Assembly: GCF_014651875.1 (NCBI RefSeq)
Contig: NZ_BMXS01000004.1
Location: forward strand, 62,001-126,000
Origin: Litchfieldella qijiaojingensis
GTDB lineage: Bacteria; Pseudomonadota; Gammaproteobacteria; Pseudomonadales; Halomonadaceae
DNA length: 64,000 bases
Direction of reading: 5' to 3'
The notes beneath the pieces are model-generated. The model did not search any database and was not told the origin of the DNA. It saw only the letters and a program-made list of their open reading frames with translations. A program made the translations under genes and the position numbers. Shown piece by piece: positions 46,730 to 55,261 of this stretch. The number at the start of each line of letters is the position of its first letter. Within the stretch, counting starts at the first letter, position 1.

Positions 46730-47053
46730 TCATTGACCATTGGTAGTCGGAGAGGCGTCGAGTGGTTCGAAGCTGCCCAGCGTGAATCCGGCCCGGTCGA
46801 CAGCCTGCTCTGCGCGTGACTCGTCGAGCGTGTGCCCGTCGTCCATGGTGACGATCACCCTGCCAGCCTCGATATCCGTTTCGATCGTCTGCACTCCTTC
46901 AATTTTGCCGAGCTGCTTCTCGATCCCGTAGGCGCAGAAAGGACAGGCGAGTCCTTCGACCTCAATCTGATAGCTTGGTCCGGCAGCAAGGGCCGTTGTC
47001 GAGACGACGGCGGCAGCCAGTCCCAGAAATAACGTGCGAATTGTCGATGTCAT
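46730..47053 (-). CDS. exported HMA-domain metal-binding protein (MerP-like)
   Basis: A 107-aa protein: signal peptide about residues 1-22 (ending TALAAG) and a heavy-metal-associated domain with the metal site VEGLACPFCAYGIEK, where CPFC replaces the CAAC of MerP. It is the first gene behind the mer-like promoter 47091-47121. Start ATG 47053 follows GAGGGA. Probably a periplasmic metal carrier; Hg or Cu cannot be decided from sequence. Confidence 0.8.
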   Translation of the reverse strand: MTSTIRTLFLGLAAAVVSTTALAAGPSYQIEVEGLACPFCAYGIEKQLGKIEGVQTIETDIEAGRVIVTMDDGHTLDESRAEQAVDRAGFTLGSFEPLDASPTTNGQ

Positions 47054-47090
47054 GACAGCATCCCTCGTTGGCAAATGGCGTTATGACCAA

Positions 47091-47121
47091 GGGTAGGGCC
47101 CGTACCAGACTACGGAGTCAA
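47091..47121 (-). promoter_or_regulatory. mer-like operator-promoter A
   Basis: Minus strand: -35 TTGACT (47116-47121), 19-bp spacer with CCGTA-N6-TACGG (47100-47115), -10 CTACCC (47091-47096). The -35, spacer length and dyad match the site before merR2 at 55126-55156. It drives the MerP-like, outer-membrane and NHL genes. Confidence 0.78.
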
Positions 47122-47171
47122 GCGTAAATGTAGTTCGAACAACGTCCCTAACCCCATGTTGAAGTTCCGCA

Positions 47172-47738
47172 TCATTCTGCGTGCTTTACCTGCTTGAGCA
47201 TCCGAACCCAATGCTCGGGTAGCCCATGTGCGCGAGCGCCGTCCCGCAGGAGCGTGATATAGCGCAGGGACGGATTGCCGTCGATTTCCTTGCCTTTGGC
47301 GATATAGGTGACAGCCTCTACCGGCTGTCCGTTGGCGTCCTCGGCATCGAGCCAGATCTGGCGATAACGCCGGCCGGGCACTCCTTCGGTGCTGTCCAGC
47401 CAGATCAGGTCGCGCCGGGTGATCTTATAGAGCACGCCCCAGACTTCGTCGCCGGGACAGGATTCGATATTGGCCGGCGCCGCTTTTCCTTTCGGACGTC
47501 CCTCTAGATTGAAGCGCAGGCGGTAATCGTTGATCCGCCCGACCCGCCATTCGAGGGGACGCATGCGACGGCGTTCGCGGAACGCGCTGTCGTGCATGTT
47601 GGCGCCAAAGGCGAAGTACCAGACCTCGTCGTCGGGGCGGCCCGCGATCGATAGGCCGTTGAGTCGGTACCACAGCTTCGACAGCCACCATGACCGGGCG
47701 ACGTCGCGCCGGAGTCTGCGTTTCAAGGTCAAGAACAT
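47172..47738 (-). CDS. gamma-glutamylcyclotransferase-like protein
   Basis: A 188-aa protein with the AIG2/GGCT-like fold signature VWYFAFGANMHDS and a likely acidic catalytic residue in LDSTEGVPGRRYRQ. Such enzymes act on gamma-glutamyl compounds, including glutathione breakdown products. ATG 47738 overlaps the MFS stop by 1 nt (TGATG). Last gene of the merR2 operon. A glutathione link would fit metal stress, but substrate is unproven. Confidence 0.76.
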   Translation of the reverse strand: MFLTLKRRLRRDVARSWWLSKLWYRLNGLSIAGRPDDEVWYFAFGANMHDSAFRERRRMRPLEWRVGRINDYRLRFNLEGRPKGKAAPANIESCPGDEVWGVLYKITRRDLIWLDSTEGVPGRRYRQIWLDAEDANGQPVEAVTYIAKGKEIDGNPSLRYITLLRDGARAHGLPEHWVRMLKQVKHAE

Positions 47739-48994
47739 CAGGCCGTCCTCCCCTCCTCGACATGGCGGAGATGCCGGACCGCGACGACCTGGCCGACAGC
47801 AGCCACGGCGCCCGCCACGAATACGGTCGATAGGCCGAGCGTCTCGACGACCGCCGCACCTGCGATCGGCGACAGCGCCGCCGGCGCCACCAGCGCATTG
47901 AAGTAGCCGCTGTAGGCAGGCCGGCGATCGTCCGGCGAGATCTCCCAGAGATAGCCGAGATGGGCGATGTTGCCGCCGTTGTTCACCGCGCCGAGGATTA
48001 GGAAGATCGCCGCGAAGGCGGGAAGGCCTGAGGTTCCGCCCGGCGGCACGACGCCCATCCAAACGACCGTAAGCAACGGCGCCGCGATCGCGAGCACCGC
48101 CGTGACGCCGAGCAGTCGCCGCTTGCCGAGCCGGTCGCCCCACCAGCCCCAGAGCGGGTTGGACAGGAGCGCGCCTGCCGTCTGCGCTCCGAGCAGCGTC
48201 GCGACCTCCGCTGCGGTGACCCCAGCCTGCGTCGCCGTCACCACGTAGAAGGGCAGCGCCATCATGACGGTGCCGTCGAGCCAGCGCACGCCCACGAACA
48301 AGCGAAAGCGCCGGTCCTGCCGGAACACGTCGAGGCCGTCCCGGAGGAATCGCCCGAAACCGGTCGCTTGTGTGGGCTCGGGCGCCAACGGCTCGCCGGC
48401 GGACACGAAGGAGATCGCCGAGACCAGCAGCAGTCCGGCTCCCGTCAGCAAAACGATCGCGTGCCCGGCGGGAAACGCCAGCGCGTCGATCGCCTGACTG
48501 GCGACGGCAGCGACGCCGAGGGCCAGCAGTCCGCCCGCGAAGAACCGCAGGGCCAGAAGACGGCTGCGCCGAGCCGATGGAATGGAGCGGGCGACGATGT
48601 CGTTGTAAGGAACCGCGAGGATGCCGCCCACAAACGCATAGAGCGTCCACAATGTGAAGAACGCGACAACCAACGCGGATGTTGGCCTGGGACCGGCCAT
48701 GAGGACGATCCCGCCGACGCCGATCAGGCAAGCGACCCGACCGAACGCGCCCAGGGCGTAGAGCGGCATGCGCCGCCGCCGAGCTTGAGCGAACCAGGCG
48801 ACGAACAACTGGGGGAAGAGCCAGCCGTAGCGGGCGATCGCCGCTGCCGCGCCGACCGCGACGGAGCTGCCGGTGAGGCCATGGACGAGGCTCGCCATGA
48901 TCGTGCCGGTATCGACGGCGGCGGCGCCGCCCTGGAAGAAGGCGCCGGCGGTGGCGATGCGCACGAAGCGGCGAGAGGGTTCACGGGCCGGCAT
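47738..48994 (-). CDS. MFS transporter
   Basis: A 418-aa membrane protein with about 12 hydrophobic segments, the MFS loop WWGDRLGKRRLLG between helices and an internal repeat layout. Several antiparallel open frames here are shadows caused by high GC. ATG 48994 overlaps the flippase-like gene by 14 nt. Substrate unknown. Base composition looks distinctly GC-richer than in the mer and copper regions. Confidence 0.8.
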   Translation of the reverse strand: MPAREPSRRFVRIATAGAFFQGGAAAVDTGTIMASLVHGLTGSSVAVGAAAAIARYGWLFPQLFVAWFAQARRRRMPLYALGAFGRVACLIGVGGIVLMAGPRPTSALVVAFFTLWTLYAFVGGILAVPYNDIVARSIPSARRSRLLALRFFAGGLLALGVAAVASQAIDALAFPAGHAIVLLTGAGLLLVSAISFVSAGEPLAPEPTQATGFGRFLRDGLDVFRQDRRFRLFVGVRWLDGTVMMALPFYVVTATQAGVTAAEVATLLGAQTAGALLSNPLWGWWGDRLGKRRLLGVTAVLAIAAPLLTVVWMGVVPPGGTSGLPAFAAIFLILGAVNNGGNIAHLGYLWEISPDDRRPAYSGYFNALVAPAALSPIAGAAVVETLGLSTVFVAGAVAAVGQVVAVRHLRHVEEGRTA

Positions 48995-50039
48995 CGTCCG
49001 CGACCTTCCTCCGGCCGAGATCGCTGAAACCGACACCGTGATTCCAGAGCCCCCAGCCGCCAAAGACGGCAACGGCCAGCATGTTCGCCACCATGACCAC
49101 GGTGACCATGGCCAGAGCGGTGGCGTTGTCCACCCCGAAGAGGCCAAGCGAGAACACGGCGCCGACGACGAAGCCGGCGGGCACCCTGGCCATGTGGGCG
49201 AGGATAACGATGAAGCCGAGGATTGCCAGCAGGGCGAGATAGACGAGCGGCTCCAACACCACGCCGAATGCGAGACCCGCCCAGAAAAGATGCGAGGCCG
49301 CGATGAGCTTGATGACGATGCTGGCCAGCACGATGGCGACACCGCGCCAGCGCTCCCGTGGCCAGACGATGCCGTCGGCGAAGGCGAGCGCGAGTGATCG
49401 CGCGCGGACCGCGAAGCGCCCCGGCAGACGGTCGGCGAGGGCGAGGAGAATCCCGATGCCGGACGCCGATCGGCGCTTGTGGTGCGCGAGCAGCAAGAGT
49501 ACCCCCACGATCGCCACCGTGCTGCCGCCGGCGCCGAGCAGCAGGCCAAGGCCGATATTGCCGTTCGGGTCGGGGATAATCGCGGCGAACACGACGACAA
49601 CGACGAAGGCCGCGAACACCAGCCCGTCGACCAGACGGTCGATGGCGACTGTGGCCAGCGCGCAGCTCATTGAAATGTGCTGTTTGCGGGCGACTAGCCA
49701 CGACCGAACGAAGGGGCTGAGGCCCAGCGGTACGAGGAGGTTGGCGAGATAGCCAGCCATGGTTGCGCCGAACAGATGCGATGTCCGACAGTCGCAGAGC
49801 GGCGTCAGGATCTGGCGCCACTTCCAGCCTCGGATGACCTGCTCCAGCGTGATCGCCAGGAAGGTGGCAAGCACGAACTCCGGCCGGGCGGATTGCAGCA
49901 CCTCGGCGAACTGGCGCCAGTCGAGCCGCCAGGCGAGAAGGGCGATCAGGCCAAATCCTATCGTCGTGCCCAGCCAGTTGAGCCAGCGGCGGCGCTTTCG
50001 CGTCTCCTCCGCGGTGACAATTGGCGTCGCGTCCGTCAT
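48981..50039 (-). CDS. lysylphosphatidylglycerol synthase TM-region/flippase-like protein
   Basis: A 352-aa membrane protein of the UPF0104/AglD type with about eight helices. Family-type segments are visible: GYLANLLVPLGLSPFVRSWLV, VAIDRLVDGLVFAAF and RVPAGFVVGAVFSLGLFGV. Related proteins flip or transfer lipids. ATG 50039 overlaps the ATPase stop (ATGA). Its role in a metal operon is unclear. Confidence 0.74.
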   Translation of the reverse strand: MTDATPIVTAEETRKRRRWLNWLGTTIGFGLIALLAWRLDWRQFAEVLQSARPEFVLATFLAITLEQVIRGWKWRQILTPLCDCRTSHLFGATMAGYLANLLVPLGLSPFVRSWLVARKQHISMSCALATVAIDRLVDGLVFAAFVVVVVFAAIIPDPNGNIGLGLLLGAGGSTVAIVGVLLLLAHHKRRSASGIGILLALADRLPGRFAVRARSLALAFADGIVWPRERWRGVAIVLASIVIKLIAASHLFWAGLAFGVVLEPLVYLALLAILGFIVILAHMARVPAGFVVGAVFSLGLFGVDNATALAMVTVVMVANMLAVAVFGGWGLWNHGVGFSDLGRRKVADDAGP

Positions 50040-52534
50040 GGCCGCTTCTCCACCCTGTGCCCCAGCCTCGTGACTGCGGTCTCTATCGCATCTGGGGAGG
50101 TGGCGGAACCGTAGTAGACGACGCGGATTGTTTTCGTCTTTACGTCCCCCTCGATACGTCCAATCCCCGGCTCTAGCCGCAGGTTGGCTTCGATCGTCTC
50201 GACGCATCCCTGGCAGTGAATACTGGGCACCGAGAGGATGAGCGCCGCCTCGCCCGCCGGAAAGCGGTCTTTCTCTGATGACCTGATGCTTGGGCGCTTG
50301 AATACCCGGCCGCCGAATGAGTTGGCGAGCACCAGGGTGACGCTGGCTGCCATCGCCGCCATGGCCCAGGACGGATGGACGACGCCGGTGGCGGCGGTGG
50401 GCACGCCGACGCCGTTGAAGAAGAAGGCGAGCCAGAGATTCTGCACGGTCTTGCGGTAGCTCATGCCGCCGATCGTGATCGCTTCTGGTACCGCCCCGAG
50501 GCGCTCGCCTATCAGCACAACGTCGGAAGACTCGATCGCAATGTCGGTGCCGGCACCGATGGCGATGCCGACATGCGCCTGCATCAGCGCCGGGGCGTCG
50601 TTGATGCCGTCGCCGACCATGGCGACCCGCGCGCCTTGCTCCTGCAATCCTCGCACCCGTGCCGCCTTGTCCTGCGGAACGACCTGGGCGTGCACCTCGT
50701 CGATCTCCACGGCCGCCGCCACGGCCCGTGCCGTGCGCTCGTTGTCGCCGGTCAGCATCACCGGCGTGATACCCCGACGCTTGAGCTCCGCGATGGCGTC
50801 CTTGGCATCCGGCTTGACCGCGTCGGCGATGGCGAGCACGCCGGCAACGGCCCCGGCGATGCTGACGAGTACAGCGGTGTGCGCCTGGGCCTCGTGCCGG
50901 TCGAGAACCTCTTGGGCCGGCGAGACATCGACGTCCCGCGATCGCAGGAAGCGAGACGTCCCAACCAGGATCCGGCGCCCTTCAACGGTCGCCTCGATGC
51001 CCTGTCCGGCGGTGGCCTGGAAATCGCCCGCCTCCGGCATCTCGAGTGCCCGTTCTTCGGCGGCATCGACGATGGCACGCGCGAGCGGGTGTTCCGAGGC
51101 CGCCTCGGCTCCCGCGGCCAGGCGCAGGACCTCGTCCCGGCCAAGGTCGCTTACGGCCTCCACGGCGACGAGCCGCGGTTTTCCCTCGGTGATCGTGCCG
51201 GTCTTGTCGAGCACGACATGGGTGATGTCCTTGAGGATCTGGAAGGCTTCGCCGGAGCGCATCAGGATACCGCGTTCGGCTGCCATGCCGCCGCCACGGA
51301 TGAGCGCCAGCGGCGTCGCCATGCCAAGGGCGCAGGGATAGCCCATCACGAGGACCGTGACCCCGGCGTAGATCGCCGTCACCCACTGCATGTTTCCGGC
51401 CCAGGCGAGTGGTGCAAAGCCCCAGAACAGCAGTGACGCCGCAGAGATGCCGAGCACGGCCGGCACGTAATAGAGGAGCACTCGGTCGACCAGGACGATG
51501 ATGCCGGGCTTCATCGCCTTCGCTTCCTCGACGTGGCGGGCGACCTGACGCAGGAAGCTGTCCTCGCCGGTGCGTGTCACGCGGATGAGCAGCGTGCCAG
51601 TCTGGTTGACGCTGCCACCGATCACTTCATAGCCGGCCTGCTTCTCCTCGGGGATCGGCTCGCCGGTCACGATCGATTGGTCGACCACCGATGTGCCGTC
51701 CTCGACCACGCCGTCGACGGGTACACGGTCGCCCGGGCGGACACGCACGAGTTCGTCGACCATGACGGTCTCGATTGCGACGTCTTCCTCCCCGCCGTTC
51801 CGCACTACCCGCGCGGTCGGTGGCTGCATCTCGAGCAGGCGGCGGACGCTCTCCGACGCCTTCGTCCGCACCACCAGGGCGACGTAGCCGGAAAGCAGGT
51901 GATAGGTGGTCAGGAACACCACCACGCCGAAGAAGTCGACCGGCGGGAAACCGACGAAGCCGTACCAGCCGAGAAGCGGCACCGGCGCCCCGAGGAGGCC
52001 GCCGATAAAGGCGCCGATGGCACCCACCGACAGCAGCACATGCTGGTTGGTAATGCCGCGCCGGGCGGCGCCCCACGCCATGCGGATGATGCGACGACCA
52101 TTCCAGACGAAAACGTAGGTGGCGAATGCCCATGCCGTCCAGGCGTGCCAGTCCTGCATTTGCCACAGATCGAGCCACATCGCCACCATCGCTGCGAACA
52201 TGACGAGAGCGAGGCTCGCCGCGGAGATCAGGTCGTTGCGCTCCTTGCGTTTGAGCTCGAGTTGTTCGTCAAATGCACCGACCTTGCGCGGGTCGCGGAC
52301 GATGTAGCCGAGCGAGTGGAGGACGTTCTTTATTCTGGTCTCATCGGTCTCATCGGGCCTGAACCGGATCAGCGCCTCTTCGTGGGCCAGGGAGACGTGC
52401 ACCTCCTCGATGCCCTTTTCGCGGCCAAGCCCGCGCTCGATGGCATTCGAGCAGAACGAGCAGCTCATGCCGCCGATCTTGAGCTGGAGGCTTTCGAGGG
52501 GCACGGCTTGCTGTTGTAGTGTCGCGTCAGTCAT
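50036..52534 (-). CDS. heavy-metal P-type ATPase with YPC membrane motif and two HMA domains
   Basis: An 832-aa P1B-type ATPase. N-terminal HMA domain with C25-x2-C28 (GGMSCSFCSN), membrane domain, phosphorylation motif DKTGTITEG, SEHPLARA, GDGINDAPALMQ and an additional C-terminal HMA-like domain with C774-x2-C777 (HCQGCVET). The transport motif in the sixth helix reads YPC (Y399-P400-C401, VMGYPCALGMATP) instead of CPC. The following helices also diverge (FFFNGVG for the usual YN). Metal specificity should therefore differ from CopA or ZntA. It lies 9 bp after the upstream gene. Confidence 0.88.
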   Translation of the reverse strand: MTDATLQQQAVPLESLQLKIGGMSCSFCSNAIERGLGREKGIEEVHVSLAHEEALIRFRPDETDETRIKNVLHSLGYIVRDPRKVGAFDEQLELKRKERNDLISAASLALVMFAAMVAMWLDLWQMQDWHAWTAWAFATYVFVWNGRRIIRMAWGAARRGITNQHVLLSVGAIGAFIGGLLGAPVPLLGWYGFVGFPPVDFFGVVVFLTTYHLLSGYVALVVRTKASESVRRLLEMQPPTARVVRNGGEEDVAIETVMVDELVRVRPGDRVPVDGVVEDGTSVVDQSIVTGEPIPEEKQAGYEVIGGSVNQTGTLLIRVTRTGEDSFLRQVARHVEEAKAMKPGIIVLVDRVLLYYVPAVLGISAASLLFWGFAPLAWAGNMQWVTAIYAGVTVLVMGYPCALGMATPLALIRGGGMAAERGILMRSGEAFQILKDITHVVLDKTGTITEGKPRLVAVEAVSDLGRDEVLRLAAGAEAASEHPLARAIVDAAEERALEMPEAGDFQATAGQGIEATVEGRRILVGTSRFLRSRDVDVSPAQEVLDRHEAQAHTAVLVSIAGAVAGVLAIADAVKPDAKDAIAELKRRGITPVMLTGDNERTARAVAAAVEIDEVHAQVVPQDKAARVRGLQEQGARVAMVGDGINDAPALMQAHVGIAIGAGTDIAIESSDVVLIGERLGAVPEAITIGGMSYRKTVQNLWLAFFFNGVGVPTAATGVVHPSWAMAAMAASVTLVLANSFGGRVFKRPSIRSSEKDRFPAGEAALILSVPSIHCQGCVETIEANLRLEPGIGRIEGDVKTKTIRVVYYGSATSPDAIETAVTRLGHRVEKRP

Positions 52535-52543
52535 GGCGTCCTC

Positions 52544-54013
52544 CTATCGCCGAAGGTCCGCGAGCCGCTCCGCCGGCAAGAACGGATCGGCCCGGTCTTC
52601 GTGCGACATCACCAACATGTTGGCAAGGAATAATGCCGCTGCCGTGTGGAAGTGTCGGTCCGAGACATGCCACGTCCCGTCTTCACGAACGACGCCGCCG
52701 GCGAAGACGGGGGCGACGCCGGTCTCGACCGGCGCAGGCAAGTCGGGGTGTGCAAAGGCGCCCTCGGGATGGTCGTCGCGGTAGTCGGCGGGAACCAGCG
52801 GCAATGGGCTCGACAACAGCAGCCCGCCGTGCACGAGCACGGTTTCGAGGAATTGCGGATAGCGCAGGGCTGCCTCTTCTGCCAGATCGGCCGGCCCATG
52901 CCAGCGCATGGCGTTCAGCGCGGCGACCACGGCGGCTGTGGTCTCTGGCGTGTAGGCGGTCCGTCCGCCGGTTGCGAATGCACCGAGCCGATCATCCCAC
53001 GTCGGCAGGAGCGTCTGCCGGAACAGCACGCCGGCTGCCTTCGGATACCTCTCGTCGGCTAGCAGGCGGCCGGCCTCGGTGAGTCCATAGATGGCCAGGG
53101 CAGTATCGCTCAAGGAGGCCTCCCCAAGCTGCGCCAGCGCATCGGCGTGGTTTCGCGCCAGCGTCAGGGCTTTCTCGCGCCGGTCCGCGTCCTCCGTGGC
53201 GAGCGCATAGCGGCCCAGCGCTTCGATGGCCAACGCCTGCCCTGCGGTCGATGTCGGCGGCAGGGACTCGACGGCGTCGAACGCCAGCGTCGCGAGTTCG
53301 CGGTAATCGTTCGCGTCGACGAGATCGCGATAGGCGGCGTGCCAGTAATCGTCGCGGGAACTCGTCGCCGCCAGGATCAGGTTGGAAACGCCCCACAGGA
53401 CGATAGCCTGATCGCGGGCGACCGGTTCCGCGAAGGCGTCGTCGGCACCTCGGGCCGCGAACAGGCCTTGCTCCGTTAGCAGCTTCGTTTCAAGCGTATG
53501 CGCCTGGGCCTGGGCCTGTGGCAGCATCATCAGCGCGATCCGCTTGTCCGCCTTGCGGGCGTGGAAGGTGAGGTGGAACTCAGGGCTCGTGATCTTGATA
53601 AGTGCCCAGGCTTGGGCTGCCGGGTCGAGCGTCCGGTCGAAGGTTTCCGGATCCCAGCGCAGCGTCGCCGGATCGGAAAAATCGGGCGTCTGGATGAAGC
53701 CGGGATCGCCCGCGGCGTAGACGACCCCGACTGTCGCCATGTCGGGCATCGGTGGCCGCGCGACGTAGCCTGCATGCTTCAGGATGTCGTCGGTGGTCGA
53801 CATGGAGATCGAGAGCGGCTCGCCCAGTCCGCTGAACATTACGGCGTTGGCGAGGGTCGAGCGCGCCGCCCAGTGAGCCGCGACGTCGACGGTCTCGGGC
53901 CCGTAATGGAAACCGTCGTCAGCGTTGGCGGGCATAGCCGCGACTAGGGTGGTCAGAGTGAGGCCGATGCAGGCCAACGTCAGGACTCGAGGGGTGCCGA
54001 TGCGTGACATCAT
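52544..54013 (-). CDS. exported helical protein, family not recognised
   Basis: A 489-aa protein with a signal peptide (ending AAMPANADD, about residue 30). The mature part has a thiol-free N-terminal domain and a C-terminal half of repeated helices (ALAIEALGRYALATED, LSDTALAIYGLTEAGRLL), resembling alpha/alpha toroid folds. No CxxC or obvious catalytic motif; several His (SDRHFHTAAA) are present. ATG 54013 overlaps the ccdA stop by 4 nt. Tight coupling suggests a role with the CcdA and ATPase proteins; nothing more can be claimed. Confidence 0.7.
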   Translation of the reverse strand: MMSRIGTPRVLTLACIGLTLTTLVAAMPANADDGFHYGPETVDVAAHWAARSTLANAVMFSGLGEPLSISMSTTDDILKHAGYVARPPMPDMATVGVVYAAGDPGFIQTPDFSDPATLRWDPETFDRTLDPAAQAWALIKITSPEFHLTFHARKADKRIALMMLPQAQAQAHTLETKLLTEQGLFAARGADDAFAEPVARDQAIVLWGVSNLILAATSSRDDYWHAAYRDLVDANDYRELATLAFDAVESLPPTSTAGQALAIEALGRYALATEDADRREKALTLARNHADALAQLGEASLSDTALAIYGLTEAGRLLADERYPKAAGVLFRQTLLPTWDDRLGAFATGGRTAYTPETTAAVVAALNAMRWHGPADLAEEAALRYPQFLETVLVHGGLLLSSPLPLVPADYRDDHPEGAFAHPDLPAPVETGVAPVFAGGVVREDGTWHVSDRHFHTAAALFLANMLVMSHEDRADPFLPAERLADLRR

Positions 54014-54690
54014 GACCAATCCTCCAGATTGACGAGGAGGGCGAAGCTGATCGACCACAGGCCGAGCGCGATCAGCACCAGGCCGGTCCAGACAGGAATC
54101 CGTCGTGACAGGCCTGCGAGCCGGTCGAGCGCACGCCGGACCGGTGCGAAGGCGGCGGCAAGCACCAGCGGCAGCGACAGCGCGAGGCCGAAAAGTGCGA
54201 GTGAGACAAAGCCGACAACGATTGGCCGGCCGGCGGCGCCGCCCGCGGCCGCCGCGCCGAACAGCGCGAAGATCAGTGGTGCAGCGCAGGCCGGGATGTT
54301 GATGCCGAACAGCACGCCGAGCGTGGCGGAGCCGCGGCCGCCCGAAATCGTGGAAAGACGCGGGCCAATGGTGCGCATCAGGAAGCTGGCCTTACCCAGC
54401 ATGTAGAGCAGCCCGATCGCGGTATAGATCGCGCCCAGGACGATCCACGCTGCTTTCTGGAAGCCAAGGAAGGCGGTGCCGAGCCAGACCGCCGATGCGC
54501 CCAGCAGGCCGATGAACAGGCCGCGCGTCAGCGCGAAGACCGTGACTTGCGACAGCTTGGCGAGCCGGTCCTTGCCTTCGAGGTATTTGACGAAGACAAG
54601 GCTCGAGCCGACCGAGCAGGGCTCGACGAAGCCGAGCAGCCCGAGCCCGATCGGCAGCAGCACCAGGTTCAGCAGGTCGATGCCGCTCAC
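54010..54690 (-). CDS. CcdA-like membrane protein (copy 3, divergent)
   Basis: A 226-aa protein with about six helices and CcdA-position cysteines in GFVEPCSVGSSLV and NIPACAAPLIFAL; both surrounding motifs differ from the SPC and TPC of the other two copies. GTG 54690 overlaps the merR2 stop (GTGA), with GGAG 8 nt upstream. Divergent CcdA proteins next to MerR regulators occur in mercury-type loci. It may move reducing equivalents or metal across the membrane. Confidence 0.78.
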   Translation of the reverse strand: MSGIDLLNLVLLPIGLGLLGFVEPCSVGSSLVFVKYLEGKDRLAKLSQVTVFALTRGLFIGLLGASAVWLGTAFLGFQKAAWIVLGAIYTAIGLLYMLGKASFLMRTIGPRLSTISGGRGSATLGVLFGINIPACAAPLIFALFGAAAAGGAAGRPIVVGFVSLALFGLALSLPLVLAAAFAPVRRALDRLAGLSRRIPVWTGLVLIALGLWSISFALLVNLEDWS

Positions 54691-55094
54691 TCGTTGTGCT
54701 CCAGGGCGCCCAGGATGGAACAGCACTGTAGCGCACCCTCGCCGGGACAATGCGCGAGCAACTCGGTGAGCTCCTGGCGAATGTGTTGCAGGCGTTCGAT
54801 CTTTTCGTCCACATCCTGCAGCTTGGCCATGGCGCGACGCCGTACGTCACCCGCATCGGCATGAGATGCCAGGCGTAGCGACAGCAAGTCGGCGACTTCA
54901 CGCAGTGAGAAGCCGAGTTCCTGGGCACGGCGAATGAAACGTACCCGTCGCACCGTGTCATCGGGATAGACACGGTATCCGCCGTCGCGAGGCTTGGGAG
55001 GTTGTGCGATCAAGCCTTTTCGTTCATAGAAACGAATGGTCTCGACCCCGACACCGGCGGCCTTGGCGGCCTTGCTGATGGTCGTGGCGTTCAT
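54687..55094 (-). CDS. MerR-family metal regulator (MerR2)
   Basis: A 135-aa MerR-family activator: helix-turn-helix AAKAAGVGVETIRFYERKGL, dimer helix, and metal loop HCPGEGALQCCSILGAL with C-x7-C as in CueR. The Cys at the position of MerR C82 is replaced (LASHADAGDVR), yet its operator resembles mercury operators. So the sensed metal is unclear: Cu/Ag-like ligands, Hg-like DNA site. It heads a seven-gene overlapping operon and lies about 30 bp from its own -10. Confidence 0.88.
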   Translation of the reverse strand: MNATTISKAAKAAGVGVETIRFYERKGLIAQPPKPRDGGYRVYPDDTVRRVRFIRRAQELGFSLREVADLLSLRLASHADAGDVRRRAMAKLQDVDEKIERLQHIRQELTELLAHCPGEGALQCCSILGALEHNE

Positions 55095-55125
55095 GGACGT
55101 AGCCTCTCAATCTCCGCTCTGATCA

Positions 55126-55156
55126 AAGTAGGGGCCGTACCGTGGTACGGAGTCAA
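55126..55156 (-). promoter_or_regulatory. mer-like operator-promoter B
   Basis: Minus strand: -35 TTGACT (55151-55156), 19-bp spacer with perfect palindrome CCGTAC-CGTG-GTACGG (55135-55150), -10 CTACTT (55126-55131). Same architecture as operator A at 47091-47121 and the mer site at 42438-42468. It drives merR2 and the genes behind it. Confidence 0.83.
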
Positions 55157-55261
55157 GGGGGCGGGCAGGTAACGACCGCGACCGGAGAGTCGTGTAAGGA
55201 ACGAAGCGGCGTGGCGACGAATAAAGTGACGTGCCTGAAGGTTACTGCCGTGAGGTGTCGC

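Noticed and set aside
48724-49821. 365-aa minus-strand frame across MFS and flippase-like genes
   Set aside because: Arg/Pro/Ser-rich composition and another frame of two well-supported overlapping genes.
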